In this document: positions 13,901-23,350 of the stretch, one piece after another
Numbering within the stretch: the stretch's first letter is position 1
Layout: the number at the start of each line of letters is the position of its first letter
Source: Panulirus ornatus
Lineage: Eukaryota; Arthropoda; Malacostraca; Decapoda; Palinuridae
Length of the DNA stretch: 64,000 nt
Reading direction: 5' to 3'
Assembly (NCBI RefSeq): GCF_036320965.1
Contig: NC_092238.1
Coordinates: 23,825,903-23,889,902, forward strand
Notes under the pieces: generated by a model
What the model saw: only the letters and a program-made list of their open reading frames with translations
What the model was told of the DNA's origin: nothing
Databases searched by the model: none
Program-made: the position numbers and the translations under genes

Positions 13901-14205
13901 TAGTTCAGGGTATTTTTTTGGCTTAAAAAACTGTCTCAAAATTGAAAGATGATATATTGAAAAACTTTTGTACTTGAAATAGTCATGGAAAATGTATTAA
14001 AATGCTCTCAGTTACTGATAATCCTCCATAAATAAGATGCCAAGGAACAGATATATTTTGAAATTGACTTCATTTAACAGCTTAATTAGCTGTCATTAAG
14101 GGGATTAAACATTATTTTGACACCAGATTTGTGTTCAGCATGAAAAACACTTCTTATAATGAGTTTTTAAAGGAAATCATATTCTGAGAAAAATATCAAA
14201 AATTG
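10910..14205. repeat. Diverged edge of the satellite array
   Basis: Marker positions 10925, 11229, 11538, 11848, 12122, 13764 and 14078 give monomers of about 304, 309, 310, 274, 321 (after subtracting the RTE-1 insertion at 12209-13520) and 314 bp. These monomers no longer fall clearly into types A-F and carry many private indels. Array homology stops near 14205. Decay towards an edge is what is expected when homogenisation works mainly in the interior. Confidence 0.85.
12209..13520 (+). mobile_element. RTE-1 LINE, 5'-truncated, in satellite edge
   Basis: Plus-strand copy with a clear 9-bp TSD ATATTGAGT (12200-12208 and 13521-13529). It starts just before RT motif A and ends in poly-A. The RT frame is open from the insertion to 13089, where one extra A in the run encoding Asn-Lys-Lys shifts it; the C-terminus continues in the next frame at 13064-13327. 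Cys variant (KILCDRG) and short 3'UTR, as in the other two satellite insertions. Confidence 0.94.
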
Positions 14206-14640
14206 AAGGCATATGTAGCATAAGACAGGTGCCCTGGATCCCACTTGAAGGGGGGCGCCACTCAACAGGTTTGTTTCTTGACATATGCTACCCGATTGAC
14301 ATTTTCAATAATTTGGTTTTGTGAGATAAAAAAGAAACTCGCCTACTTCTCAACTATAGTAATATTTTGCTACTATCAGTTGCATTACCGCTTTTATGTT
14401 ATAATTTTAATCAAATATGTCTTTAACTTTAAGAGTTTATATAAATTTAAGTTTGACCTCACTCTTCAACAGTATATAATTACACTGTATATATTTCTAT
14501 AGACATCAACTGTATGTACATTTTTAATCAAGCCAGGGGTGCAATTTCAGAGCTTGCCATAGGTGCTGTTTTCCCTAGGTATGCCCCTGTCTACTGTGCC
14601 TCCACCCTCCCTACTTACTGCTCCCCTAATCTTCCTATTG
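14206..14640. other. Non-satellite DNA, possible hAT-like MITE remnant
   Basis: Between satellite and the first old RTE-1. CAGGTGCCCTGGATCCCACT at 14226 is followed by a GGGGGGCGCC block, and the segment near 14522-14591 read on the minus strand begins CAGGGGCATACC. Paired CAGG(T/G)GC ends and G-rich GGGGGGCGCC next to the end are reminiscent of hAT-type termini, but I find no convincing 8-bp TSD and the inner parts do not match well. No ORF worth calling. Confidence 0.25.
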
Positions 14641-14649
14641 ATGCACCCC

Positions 14650-15530
14650 ACCCTCCCAGTTCAATGTGACGTGTGAAAGGTGGGAGCTGGGTAGATTAGA
14701 ATGGATAGTGAGTGCTAGTGAAAGAGAAAAGAGAGGTATGTGGGTGTTATTTACTGGGAAGGAGTGCAAGTGTAAGATGCACAATAGAAAGTTGTGGTGA
14801 AGAGGAAAGTGCAGAGACAAAAAAAAGAGGGCATATTGAGAGAATAAGAGAATGTTTTTGAAGGAGGGCCATAGTAGTAGAAAAGCAAGAAAACAAACTG
14901 GAACTTTGGTGAAAAGGGCAAATGATGAAATGGTAACAGGCCAAAATAAGGTGAAGATGACATGAGTATTTTGAAGGGTTATTGAATATATGTGATAATA
15001 AGATGGCAGATGTGAGATGTACTGGACAGGGCATTATACTAAGTAAAAGTCATGGAAAGTGATTTGGTAAAAAGAGATGTGATAAAAGCCTTGCATGATA
15101 TGAAGTGCAACAAAACAGCTGGAATGGATGGACTGCATTTGGATTTCTTGAGAAAGGGGGTGATTTTGTTGTTGATTGGTTAGTTAGGATTTTCATTGCA
15201 TGTATGGCTCATGTTGAAGTGCCCACAGATGAGCATAATTCCTGTTTAGTACTGCTGTACAGTGGTAAGGGTGATAAAAGTGAATTTTCATATTACAGGG
15301 GTATAAGTCTGTTGAATGTACCTTGTAAGTTGTGGGAAAGAGTGATGATTGCGAGGTTGGTGGCATGGAGAGTTTCAGAATGGGGAGGAAGAGTGTGGCT
15401 TCGGGATTGGTAGAGATTGTGTGGATTTTGTGTTTGCTTTGAAGAATGTGTGGAAGGAATACTTAGAGAAACTTAAGGTCTTGTATGTGGCATTTATGGA
15501 TCAAGAAAAAGGAGAGAGGAAAGTTGAGGA
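14650..15530 (+). mobile_element. Old RTE-1 relic (linker to RT)
   Basis: Degenerate plus-strand copy, colinear with the middle of the RTE-1 ORF: linker (KRKVQ-like, about 14790), DLVKRDVIKAL near 15065, GMDGLHLDFL at 15123, a GISLLNVPCKLW-like segment at 15300, FALKNVWKEYLEK near 15435 and an altered motif A (YVAFMDQEKGE) at 15484. Many stops and shifts; no continuous frame. Much older than the satellite insertions. Confidence 0.8.
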
Positions 15531-15987
15531 ATTTTCGATTGAGAGATTGGCAGAAACTCTCTTGGAGACATTAGACAACCTGATTTTGTTTACTCTGCTG
15601 AGATATCCATTCCTTGGAACTTAGCCCTTTTGTTTCAGGCATATTATTTGTTCCTCCTTGTTGTGCCTTCTGTGCCATTTTTTTCTTTCAAGTGGGGTGA
15701 CCACAGACTGATGCATATTCTGATAAGTAGAAAACTTACATTAAGTATTTGTCTGGATATTTTTTTTTCCATGCAGTGAAATGGAATTGTGATACCAGCA
15801 ATAGTAATTTGCTTCCTTTAAGTTTTGTGTTCAAGGACGGTCACTAGGGAGGGATAGGGAGAAATGTCCTCTATGATTTGCAGTTTCCCATGTTAACCCA
15901 CTTTTTAGCCTTGAAAATATATATGATGAAAAACATTGTACAATATCATCATGTTTTTGATAGTGGTTATCCCTTTTGTTTTTTCAG
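15531..15987. other. CPSF2 intron, nothing recognised
   Basis: AT-rich sequence up to the splice acceptor. The last bases before the exon are a pyrimidine-rich tract ending TTTTTTCAG. No repeat family from the rest of the window is recognised here. Confidence 0.5.
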
Positions 15988-16144
15988 GATATTGTTTATG
16001 CTGTCGATTTCAATCACAAGAAAGAACGTCACTTAGGAGGTTGCGAGTTGGACAAGATTGCTCGCCCATCTCTTCTTATTACTGATGCCTTCAATGCCTC
16101 ATATAGACAGGAACGTCGACGCCACAGAGATGAGAAACTTGTTG
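15988..16144 (+). CDS. CPSF2: CPSF2 (CPSF100) internal exon 1 of 6 seen
   Basis: Encodes 52 codons plus one base: starts [18 protein letters not shown], contains [17 protein letters not shown] and ends RRHRDEKLV. From memory of animal CPSF100 this is the end of the metallo-beta-lactamase core and the start of the beta-CASP domain, near residue 165-220 of the human protein. CPSF100 is the inactive partner of the endonuclease CPSF73 in nuclear pre-mRNA 3'-end processing; the VDFNHK segment corresponds to the place where CPSF73 has a metal-binding Asp. The acceptor TTTTTTCAG and donor GTTAGT flank it. It ends in phase 1, which fits the next exon exactly. The N-terminal exons are not in the window. 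Confidence 0.95.
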
Positions 16145-16569
16145 GTTAGTTGTTCATATACTGTAGTTGAGTAAGGAGTAAAGTTTTGGTCATAATTTTC
16201 TTCAGCATTTAATGTATTATAAACTTATCTCATGGGTTCCTAAGTGTAATATCAACAAATGTGTGTAGCTCAGATATCTTATGTCACTGTTTGAATTTGT
16301 ACATGAAACTCATAATTAATCATGTCCAAATTCTGGTCACATGTATGCTCATCCTGCTGCTGATTTACAGGAAAGTTGCTAGCAACATGTAAAGCAAATG
16401 AACGTGGTATGATTAGATTATGCAAACTTGATATTGGGATTAGTACAATGTTATTATCAGCTAGTAACAGTTATGTTTTAATCCAGTGCTGCTCATTGTA
16501 AATACTTTGACAACAGTATGCTAAAGTAGTTGAATAAAAATGCAAGTAAAACAATGATTTGACTCAAAT
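16145..16569. other. CPSF2 intron, no recognised element
   Basis: Unique-looking AT-rich sequence after the donor. No ORF or repeat relationship noticed. Confidence 0.5.
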
Positions 16570-16735
16570 TGAATATAACACAGAGTGTGGACCATAAAGA
16601 GAGGAATATGCTTTGGTAAGTCATGAAAAATTTCAAGTTGATGGTAAACTGCTTGAGCTTGTAAAGGGTCTCTACACAGGAAGTAGAATATGTCTTAGGA
16701 CAGTTAAAGGAACAGAGGTTGAGGTTATGAAATCC
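16570..16735 (+). mobile_element. Short RT-like relic of an unassigned LINE
   Basis: An open stretch contains KFQVDGKLLELVKGLYTGS followed by RICLRTVKG. This resembles the segment after RT motif A in RTE-like elements (compare GGKLLEAVKSFYRGCKACVRVG of RTE-1) but differs from RTE-1 and LINE-2, so it may belong to another lineage. Only about 50 codons are recognisable. Confidence 0.4.
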
Positions 16736-16870
16736 TCCCTTCCTGTATTACTTTTCAAAAGAAGGAACAGAGCCAAGTGGATAATTTTCCCTCTAAAGCA
16801 CTGTCATCTGTTCTTGACACTACCTCACTAATGTGGAAAATGGCAAGTATGTAAGGAAAATATATATTTA
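16736..16870 (+). mobile_element. RTE-N partial copy
   Basis: Carries the second half of the RTE-N leader (AAATCCTCCCTTCC, AAAAGAAGGAACAGAG, TTTTCCCTCTAAAGC) joined to the tail ACTACCTCACTAATGTGG and GGCAAGTATGTAAGG, then an AT-rich tail in which the next RTE-1 has inserted. Confidence 0.7.
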
Positions 16871-16882
16871 TTTATTATTTAT

Positions 16883-17974
16883 TTGGATCTGGAGAAGGCA
16901 TATGATAGAGTTGATAGAGATGCTCTGTGGAAGGTATTAAGAATATATGGTGTGGGAGGCAAGTTGTTAGAAGCAGTGAAAAGTTTTTATCGAGGATGTA
17001 AGGCATGTGTATGTGTAGGAAGAGAGGAAAGTGATTGGTTCTCAGTGAATGTAGGTTTGCGGCAGGGGTGTGTGATGTCTCCATGGTTGTTTAATTTGTT
17101 TATGGATGGGGTTGTTAGGGAGGTGAATGCAAGAGTTTTGGAAAGAGGGGCAAGTATGAAGTCTGTTGGGGATGAGAGAGCTTGGGAAGTGAGTCAGTTG
17201 TTGTTCGCTGATGATACAGCGCTGGTGGCTGATTCATGTGAGAAACTGCAGAAGCTGGTGACTGAGTTTGGTAAAGTGTGTGAAAGAAGAAAGTTAAGAG
17301 TAAATGTGAATAAGAGCAAGGTTATTAGGTACAGTAGGGTTGAGGGTCAAGTCAATTGGGAGGTGAGTTTGAATGGAGAAAAACTGGAGGAAGTGAAGTG
17401 TTTTAGATATCTGGGAGTGGATCTGGCAGCGGATGGAACCATGGAAGCGGAAGTGGATCATAGGGTGGGGGAGGGGGCGAAAATTCTGGGAGCCTTGAAG
17501 AATGTGTGGAAGTCGAGAACATTATCTCGGAAAGCAAAAATGGGTATGTTTGAAGGAATAGTGGTTCCAACAATGTTGTATGGTTGCGAGGCGTGGGCTA
17601 TGGATAGAGTTGTGCGCAGGAGGATGGATGTGCTGGAAATGAGATGTTTGAGGACATTGTGTGGTGTGAGGTGGTTTGATCGAGTAAGTAACGTAAGGGT
17701 AAGAGAGATGTGTGGAAATAAAAAGAGCGTGGTTGAGAGAGCAGAAGAGGGCGTTTTGAAATGGTTTGGGCACATGGAGAGAATGAGTGAGGAAAGATTG
17801 ACCAAGAGGATATATGTGTCGGAGGTGGAGGGAACGAGGAGAAGAGGGAGACCAAATTGGAGGTGGAAAGATGGAGTGAAAAAGATTTTGTGTGATCGGG
17901 GCCTGAACATGCAGGAGGGTGAAAGGAGGGCAAGGAATAGAATGAATTGGAGCGATGTGGTATACCGGGGTTGA
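16883..17974 (+). CDS. RTE-1 reverse transcriptase, C-terminal 363 aa, open
   Basis: Partial LINE ORF kept open over 363 codons. In order: RT motif A (MDLEKAYDRVDRDALWKVL) at the start, GLRQGCVMSPWLFNLFMDG about residue 59, the catalytic box LLFADDTALVADS about 109, NVNKSKVIRYSR about 147, CFRYLGVDLAADG about 173, then the C-terminal region with CEAWAMDRVVRRR, FGHMERMSEERLTKRIYVSE and RGRPNWRWKDGVKKILCDRG. The EN domain and RT fingers are lost by 5' truncation, so the product could not support retrotransposition alone. The annotated Met lies just before motif A by chance. Clade is uncertain; RTE-like is my best guess, from APE endonuclease plus RT in one ORF without a visible RNase H. Confidence 0.9.
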   Translation: MDLEKAYDRVDRDALWKVLRIYGVGGKLLEAVKSFYRGCKACVCVGREESDWFSVNVGLRQGCVMSPWLFNLFMDGVVREVNARVLERGASMKSVGDERAWEVSQLLFADDTALVADSCEKLQKLVTEFGKVCERRKLRVNVNKSKVIRYSRVEGQVNWEVSLNGEKLEEVKCFRYLGVDLAADGTMEAEVDHRVGEGAKILGALKNVWKSRTLSRKAKMGMFEGIVVPTMLYGCEAWAMDRVVRRRMDVLEMRCLRTLCGVRWFDRVSNVRVREMCGNKKSVVERAEEGVLKWFGHMERMSEERLTKRIYVSEVEGTRRRGRPNWRWKDGVKKILCDRGLNMQEGERRARNRMNWSDVVYRG

Positions 17975-18175
17975 CGTGCTGTCAGTGGATTGAATCAAGG
18001 CATGTGAAGCGTCTGGGGTAAACCATGGAAAGCTGTGTAGGTATGTATATTTGCGTGTGTGGACGTATGTATATACATGTGTATGGGGATGGGTTAGGCC
18101 ATTTCTTTCGTCTGTTTCCTTGCGCTACCTCGCAAACGCGGGAGACAGCGACAAAGCAAAAAAAAAAAAAAAAAA
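16885..18175 (+). mobile_element. RTE-1 LINE, 5'-truncated, youngest-looking copy
   Basis: Starts inside RT motif A and ends in poly-A. An 11-bp AT-rich direct repeat ATTATTTATTT (16874-16884 and 18175-18185) is a plausible TSD, though low complexity weakens it. No stop or shift interrupts the RT frame, unlike every other copy here. The 3'UTR is the short form, followed by the tail hairpin (GCGCTACCTCGC, AAAC, GCGGGAGACAGCG). The insertion lies between an RTE-N tail and another family's tail. Confidence 0.94.
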
Positions 18176-18189
18176 TTATTTATTTATTA

Positions 18190-18259
18190 TACTTAATCAC
18201 TGTTTCCCGCGTCAGCGGGGTAGCGCCAGGAAACAGACAAAGAATGGCCTAACCACTTG

Positions 18260-18260
<1 letters not shown>
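18190..18260 (-). mobile_element. LINE/SINE 3'-tail fragment
   Basis: Reading the minus strand this is a tail hairpin variant: the plus strand shows TTTCCCGCGTCAGCGGGGTA and GCGCCAGGAAACAGAC before ATACACAC repeats. It is related to, but distinct from, the RTE-1 tail. A similar fragment lies at 35962-36048. Confidence 0.65.
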
Positions 18261-18261
<1 letters not shown>

Positions 18262-18297
<36 letters not shown>

Positions 18298-18336
18298 CAC
18301 ATTTTATTTTTTCATACTATTTGCCATTTCCCACAT

Positions 18337-18416
<80 letters not shown>
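18262..18416. repeat. (CA)n and (CT)n microsatellites
   Basis: A (CA)n tract at about 18262-18292 and a pure (CT)n tract at about 18341-18414 are separated by a short AT-rich spacer. Short in-frame Ser-Leu and Thr-His ORFs across them are artefacts. Confidence 0.95.
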
Positions 18417-18417
<1 letters not shown>

Positions 18418-18479
18418 TCCTTTGCCACAGGCCACAGACTAACCTTCAGTTGTGAAACCATTCACTGTACTCTCTAGCT

Positions 18480-19375
18480 ACTCATGCATATGCCTTCCAC
18501 CCTTGATAAAAACTTCTCACCACTTCTAGTAGCTTTTGTCCTGTGCTGTATGTTCTGAAGACCTTCCACAAGCCATCTCTATCAACCCTCACATATGCTT
18601 TCTCCAGATCCAGAAATGACATGTACAAATCCATCTGTTTCTCTAAGTGTTTCTCATACGCATTCTTTAAAGCAAACACCTGATCCACACATACTCTACC
18701 ATTTTTGAAGCCTCAGTGCTCCTCCCCAGTCTGGTGCCCTGTTCATGCCTTCACCCTCTTATACACTACCCTTTTATTTAACTTACCTGATACACTCAAC
18801 AAATTTATACTTCTGTAGTTTGAACACTTGCCTTTATACAGTGGTGCTATTCATGCAGCCTGTCAATTCTCAGGCACCTCACCATGATCCATAGATACAT
18901 TGAAAATCCATTCTCACCATTCGACAGTACTGAAAATCCTAACCAACCCAGTCACTCCTTTCTTGATAAATTCAATTTCATTACCATCCACTCCAGCCAC
19001 CTTGCCACATTTCATCTTATTTAAGGCTTTCACCACCTCTTCTCTTCACCAAACCACTCTCCATGACACTCTCACTTTGTATACCACCCCAACCCAAATA
19101 CCTTACATCTGCCTCCCTATTAGCAAACCCATTCAACAGTTCTTTACAACAATACTCACTGCATCTTCTCCTCACTTCATCACTACCTTTTGGCACATCC
19201 CCATTTGCCCCCTTCACCAATGTTTCTATTTGTTCTCTTGCTTTTTGCTTGTTTATATCCTTCCAAAATGTCTTCTCATTCTCCTTGGAAATTTATTGAT
19301 GCTCGCTTTCTCCAACTTTCATTTGCCCTCTTTTTCATTTGTGCTCCTTCATACTTGATCGCCATTTCCTACATT
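18480..19375 (-). mobile_element. Old RTE-1 relic (linker to motif A)
   Basis: Degenerate minus-strand copy. The best segment (18688 to 18482) reads MDQVFALKNAYEKHLEKQMD then motif A as FLDLEKAYVRVDRDGLWKVF. Higher coordinates hold the IEFIKKG-like block near 18960-18990 and the upstream linker to about 19330. Multiple disruptions. Confidence 0.8.
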
Positions 19376-21485
19376 TATAAGTAGCCCTAGGAACAGGCAA
19401 ATAAAGGCCACATTCCCCCACAGCTTTTCTCTAGGTGTCATGTGCGGTGCACCGAAGCTGCAGCCCTGTATCAGCTGCTAGGCCCAGTAGACATTTACAT
19501 GGTATCCCTCGGACATTTAACATGACCTGGTTCAGTGCATTGACAGCATGTTGACCCCTGTATACCACATTTTTCCATTTCATTCTATCCTTCGTGCACG
19601 TTTCACTGTTCTGCATCTTCACTCAAAATCTTTTTCACTTCATCCTTCCATTTCCAATTTGTCTCCTATTTGTCCCTTCCATGTCTGTCCTCTTTGCCAA
19701 TCCCTTTTTACTCCTCTCCTTATGTCCAAACCATCTTGGCTTACCCTCTACAGCTCTTTCAGCAACACTATTCTTATACCACACATCTCTCTAAACTTAT
19801 ATGTCTATATCTCTAACACCTGTTCCCACCTGGAACTCCCCAAAGGGGGTGGCCATGACAATAGAGCCTCCATAACTATTGAACTCCAGTGCCGCTTCCT
19901 AGCCTTTAGCACCTCACCCTTTACAGGCTACTGGCAGAGGGCAGTCCTAGCATAGTGTTTACAGAGGCTGTTGCATAATGTTCCTTCTGACAACTTCTAA
20001 CTAATGCTCATGCTTAAATCTTCCTAACTACTCCTTCTTTCTATAGCTCCTACCATTGTCCCGAAAGGCAGAGCTAGCGCAAAGTGCTCACTGCAGGAAA
20101 ATCTAGCATTAAGAAGAATGAGCTATGTGAGTTAATGTTGTCAGATGTTATGTATGACAGGAATAGACTGTATATTTGTGGACAGAATGCCAGTAACCCA
20201 TGTGTGGGTGAGGCAGAAAGAAAAGAAAGCTACCTGGGCCTGAGGAAATCAGCTGACTCGTTATGCAGCTGTCACTAACCCTCCCCATACCCAGGCGGAT
20301 AGTATTGTTAATATATCTCCTTGGTCATTAGCTGCCTAGCAGCTACTACCTTCTCTTAGCCTTTTATATCTTACTCATTGAAACCACCTTACACTACGTG
20401 TTCTCAAATATTTCTTTTCCGACACATCTACTTTCAACTGCACATCTTCATCTATGGCCCATGCCTCGCACCCATACAAAATTGTTGGGACTGCTGTACC
20501 TTCAGACATACACATTTTTGCCATCCTATTACTGAAGTCTCTTTCCACTCAATATTCAGTGCTCCCAGAATCTTTGCCCCCTCACTCACCCTCTGACACT
20601 CCCAGTTCCATGGTTTTATTTGCTGCCATCAGATATCCAAAAAATTTCACTTCCTTGAAACTTTTTCCATTCACACTCAGACCCCAACTAGTCTGTTCCT
20701 CTACTCTACTGAGCCTAATATCCTTGCCTATGTTCTCATGTACTCTCAACTTTCTCCTTTCACAAGGTTTCCTAAACTCAGCCATCAACTCTTGCAGTTT
20801 CGCACACAACTCTGCCACATGTGTTCTTTCATCAGCAAACAACTGACTTACACCCCAGGCCCCCTTTTCCTCTACAGACTGCATACTTGCCCCTCTCTCC
20901 AAGACCCTTGCAGTTACCTCTCTCATCTCCCATTCATAAACAAATTAAACAGCCTTAGTGACATCACACACCCCTGTCACAGACCAGGTTTCATTTGGAA
21001 CCACTTACTCTCTTCTCTTCCTGCTAGTACACTCACCTTATACCCTTGATAAAAACATCTCAATACTTCTGGCAGCTTTCTTTCCACACCATATATTCTT
21101 AAATCCAAATCCTTCCACAAGGTATCTCTATCAACCCTGCAGATCTATAACTGCCACAAACAGAACCTTCAGTTTTTGTAAGTGTTCCTTACAGACCTTA
21201 TTTAAGGAATACACATCCACACGCTGCACCACACTGTTCTTCCTCATTCTGATGCTCTTTACATGCTTTTGTCCTCTCAGTCACTATTCCATACAGCTTA
21301 CCAGTTATACTCAACAAAGTTATGCCTCTGTAGTTTGAACACTCACCTAGCCCCCCTTGTTTTTATGTAAACAGTGTCACTATACATGCTTTCTTTCAAT
21401 CATCATGCATCTCATTACAGTCCCTGCATACACTGAAAATCCTAACTAAACATGCTACAAAACACTCATCCCCTATCAAATTGGT
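19376..21485 (-). mobile_element. Old RTE-1 relic, split by SINE-G
   Basis: Minus-strand copy running from the 3'UTR (19380-19540, long-3'UTR type judged from the GTGGCCTTT-type segment) through the C-terminus and RT to about 21485. SINE-G interrupts it at about 19795-20350. Recognisable pieces include the shifted VERGEKGAWGVSQLFADE-like FADD region in the 20926-20582 frame and motif-A-upstream sequence near 21200. Heavily mutated. Confidence 0.8.
19795..20350 (-). mobile_element. SINE-G copy nested in old RTE-1
   Basis: Minus-strand copy of the roughly 600-bp repeat. Its 3' end (plus-strand ACCTGGAACTCCCCAAAGGG, GGCCATGACAATAG) is at the left, and its 5' end (GGTCATTAGCTGCCTAGCAG) at the right. 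The middle holds the degenerate AACATTAG-type internal repeats read in reverse. It interrupts the RTE-1 C-terminal region between the two halves described above, so it is younger than that copy. No coding capacity recognised. Confidence 0.8.
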
Positions 21486-21489
21486 GAAA

Positions 21490-23010
21490 AGAAAGCCTAC
21501 CTGATTCTCTCTTCAAGATACTTGCAACGACATCATACAGAAACGCATTAAACAGCCATGGTGACATCACACAACTTTGATGCAGACCCACCCTCACTTG
21601 GAACCACCCACTATCCTCTCTTCCTACTCATAAACATTCCATACTTTCTTGATGAAAATTGTTCACTGCTTCTTGCAGCTTTTCCCACACACCATATGTT
21701 TGTGACATCTTCCACAGAGCATCTGTGTTATCCCTATCCTACACTTTCTTCAGAACCATAAATGCCATATACGGCTTCTTCTGTTTCTCCTGATTATTTC
21801 TCACACACATTCTTCAAAGCAAATAACTGATTCAAACATCCTTTACCATTCCTGAAGCAATACTTTGCCTCTCCAATCAGAAGATCTGTTCATGCCACCA
21901 ACCTCTCAATCACCACTTCCATGTAACTTACTAGCGTCACTCTACAAACTTATACCTTTGTAGTTTGAACATCACGTGTTTCCCTAGCCTTCATACAACA
22001 GAACTATACAAGTATTCTGTTAATCACGAGGCACCTCACTATGAGCCCGTACTTACATTAAGAACCTTACCAACCAACCAACAACACAATCATCCCCTTT
22101 CATAAGGAATACAACTTTTATGCCATCCACTTTGGTCTTGCCACACTTCATCTTATGTGAGGCTTTCACCACCTTCTCTCTTTTCACCAAATCACATTCC
22201 ATGACTCTCACTTCGCATACCTCCTTATGCGAAGCATCCCACATCTGCCACCTTATAATCTAATGCATTGAGCATCCCCTTAGAGCGCTCATTACATCTC
22301 AACTTCATTTCTGCTTATCACCACATTCCCATCTGCCCTTATCAATGATCTTTCATTTATTCTATTATTTTTCTCATTGTTGATGTCATTCCAAAACATT
22401 TTCTTATTCACCCAGCATTGTGCTGATACTCACTCACCTCAGCTTGTACGTTGCTCCCACCCCTTTTTTTTTTAACCCTCCTTTTGACATCTTGCCACTT
22501 TCTCTTCTACATCTCCCAGCCACTTGCATCCTTTCCTGCATGTAGCACCATACGCCTCTTGTTTATCTTTCACTAGCAACTTCCTCATCCCACCACTCTT
22601 TGCCCTTTCTCACATATCCACCTCCCACCTTCTGTGTGCCACACACTTCTCTTGCACATGTGAGCAATGCTCCCTAAATATCTCCCATTCTTCACCCTCG
22701 TCCCTAGATTCATTTGCTATGATATCATGCCAGTGCACACTCAACCTCTCCTGGCATTACTTTCCTCAAGCATCATTTCTATGCTCTTTCACTTTTATAG
22801 GCTTGATTCCACCCATATCATTTCCTCTTTCCATAGATCCTGTACAAACATTCACCCTTGCCTCCACTAAGTAATGGTCAGACATCCCACCGTCTGCTCC
22901 TCTCATCACATTCATATCCTAGAGTCTTTCCTTTGCATGTTTATCAGTTAATGCATAATCCAATAAGACCCCCACAGTTCCACAAGCTGTTCACCATTCT
23001 TTGTCACTAC
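21490..23010 (-). mobile_element. Old RTE-1 relic (EN end to mid RT)
   Basis: Minus-strand copy ending about 150 bp before a CPSF2 exon. From high to low coordinates it covers the end of the endonuclease (a SDHYL-like segment near 22880, where the plus strand shows TAATGGTCAGACATCCC), the basic linker (22400-22800) and RT through motif A (about 21750). Numerous stops and shifts. Confidence 0.8.
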
Positions 23011-23162
23011 AGTTTAGCATCAGTGAAAATATTTAACTTGAGCATTGTTGAATGTTTACTTTAGTGTGTATCTTATTTAGTGCTCTGAATAGATATTCAC
23101 GTGCACATGGTAACTGATATGTAGCTTCTCTGTAACTCTAGTAATTTACTGCTCTCATCCAG

Positions 23163-23350
23163 CCCAGCTGCAAGAAACATGTCGGAATGGAGGAAATGTT
23201 CTGGTTGCTACTGACACGGGTGGACGAGTGTTAGAGATGACACACATGCTAGAACAGATGTGGAGTACACGAGAGAGTGGACTGTCTGCGTATTCTCTTT
23301 GTATCCTGTCCAACACAGGCTACCATGTCATACATTTTGCAAAACAGATG
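23163..23350 (+). CDS. CPSF2: CPSF2 internal exon 2 of 6 seen
   Basis: Two bases complete an Ala codon split by the 7.0-kb intron, then 62 codons follow: QLQETCRNGGNVLVATDTGG, RVLEMTHMLEQMW, and the end SNTGYHVIHFAKQM. This is beta-CASP sequence; the VATDTGGRVLE segment matches the human IAVDTAGRVLE motif region as I remember it. Two AG acceptors lie close together (CATCCAG and CCCAG). Only the upstream one (exon from 23163) restores the frame from the previous phase-1 donor. The exon ends in phase 0 before GTAATATT. Confidence 0.95.

Larger units (their letters stand above)
1..14205. repeat. HOR satellite array (about 318-bp monomers)
   Basis: An AT-rich tandem array fills the first 14.2 kb and continues off the left edge. 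Using the recurring CAGCTTAATTGAATGTC block as phase marker, successive monomers start at 5306, 5618, 5939, 6258, 6579, 6898 and 7218, giving spacings of 312, 321, 319, 321, 319 and 320 bp. Six monomer types (A-F) recur in fixed order and make a higher-order unit of 1912 bp there. The types are told apart by the bases before the marker and by the following block: A GCCTTCATTATACAGC, B GACTTTATTTAACAGC with CCTAAAGACGG, D GACTTCGTTTAACAGC, E with CAGAAAG, F with CGTAAAGACTAC. A box CTTGAAATAATCATGGAAAA is kept in nearly all monomers. I see no coding capacity; short ORFs here are chance. Confidence 0.95.

Noticed and set aside
1..14205. CRISPR-like or phage-like repeat array
   Set aside because: The units are about 318 bp with no alternating unique spacers; the window has spliced exons and eukaryotic LINEs.
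16883..17974. Domesticated host reverse transcriptase gene
   Set aside because: The open frame is a 5'-truncated LINE with poly-A and a TSD-like flank; openness is explained by youth, and the EN and RT N-terminus are missing.
18025..18442. ORFs with Thr-His and Ser-Leu runs
   Set aside because: They translate the LINE 3'UTR and the (CA)n/(CT)n microsatellites.
23168..23350. Alternative acceptor (CCCAG) for the exon beginning CTGCAAG
   Set aside because: It would require a phase-0 donor upstream, but the preceding exon's GT donor is in phase 1; the upstream CATCCAG acceptor fits.
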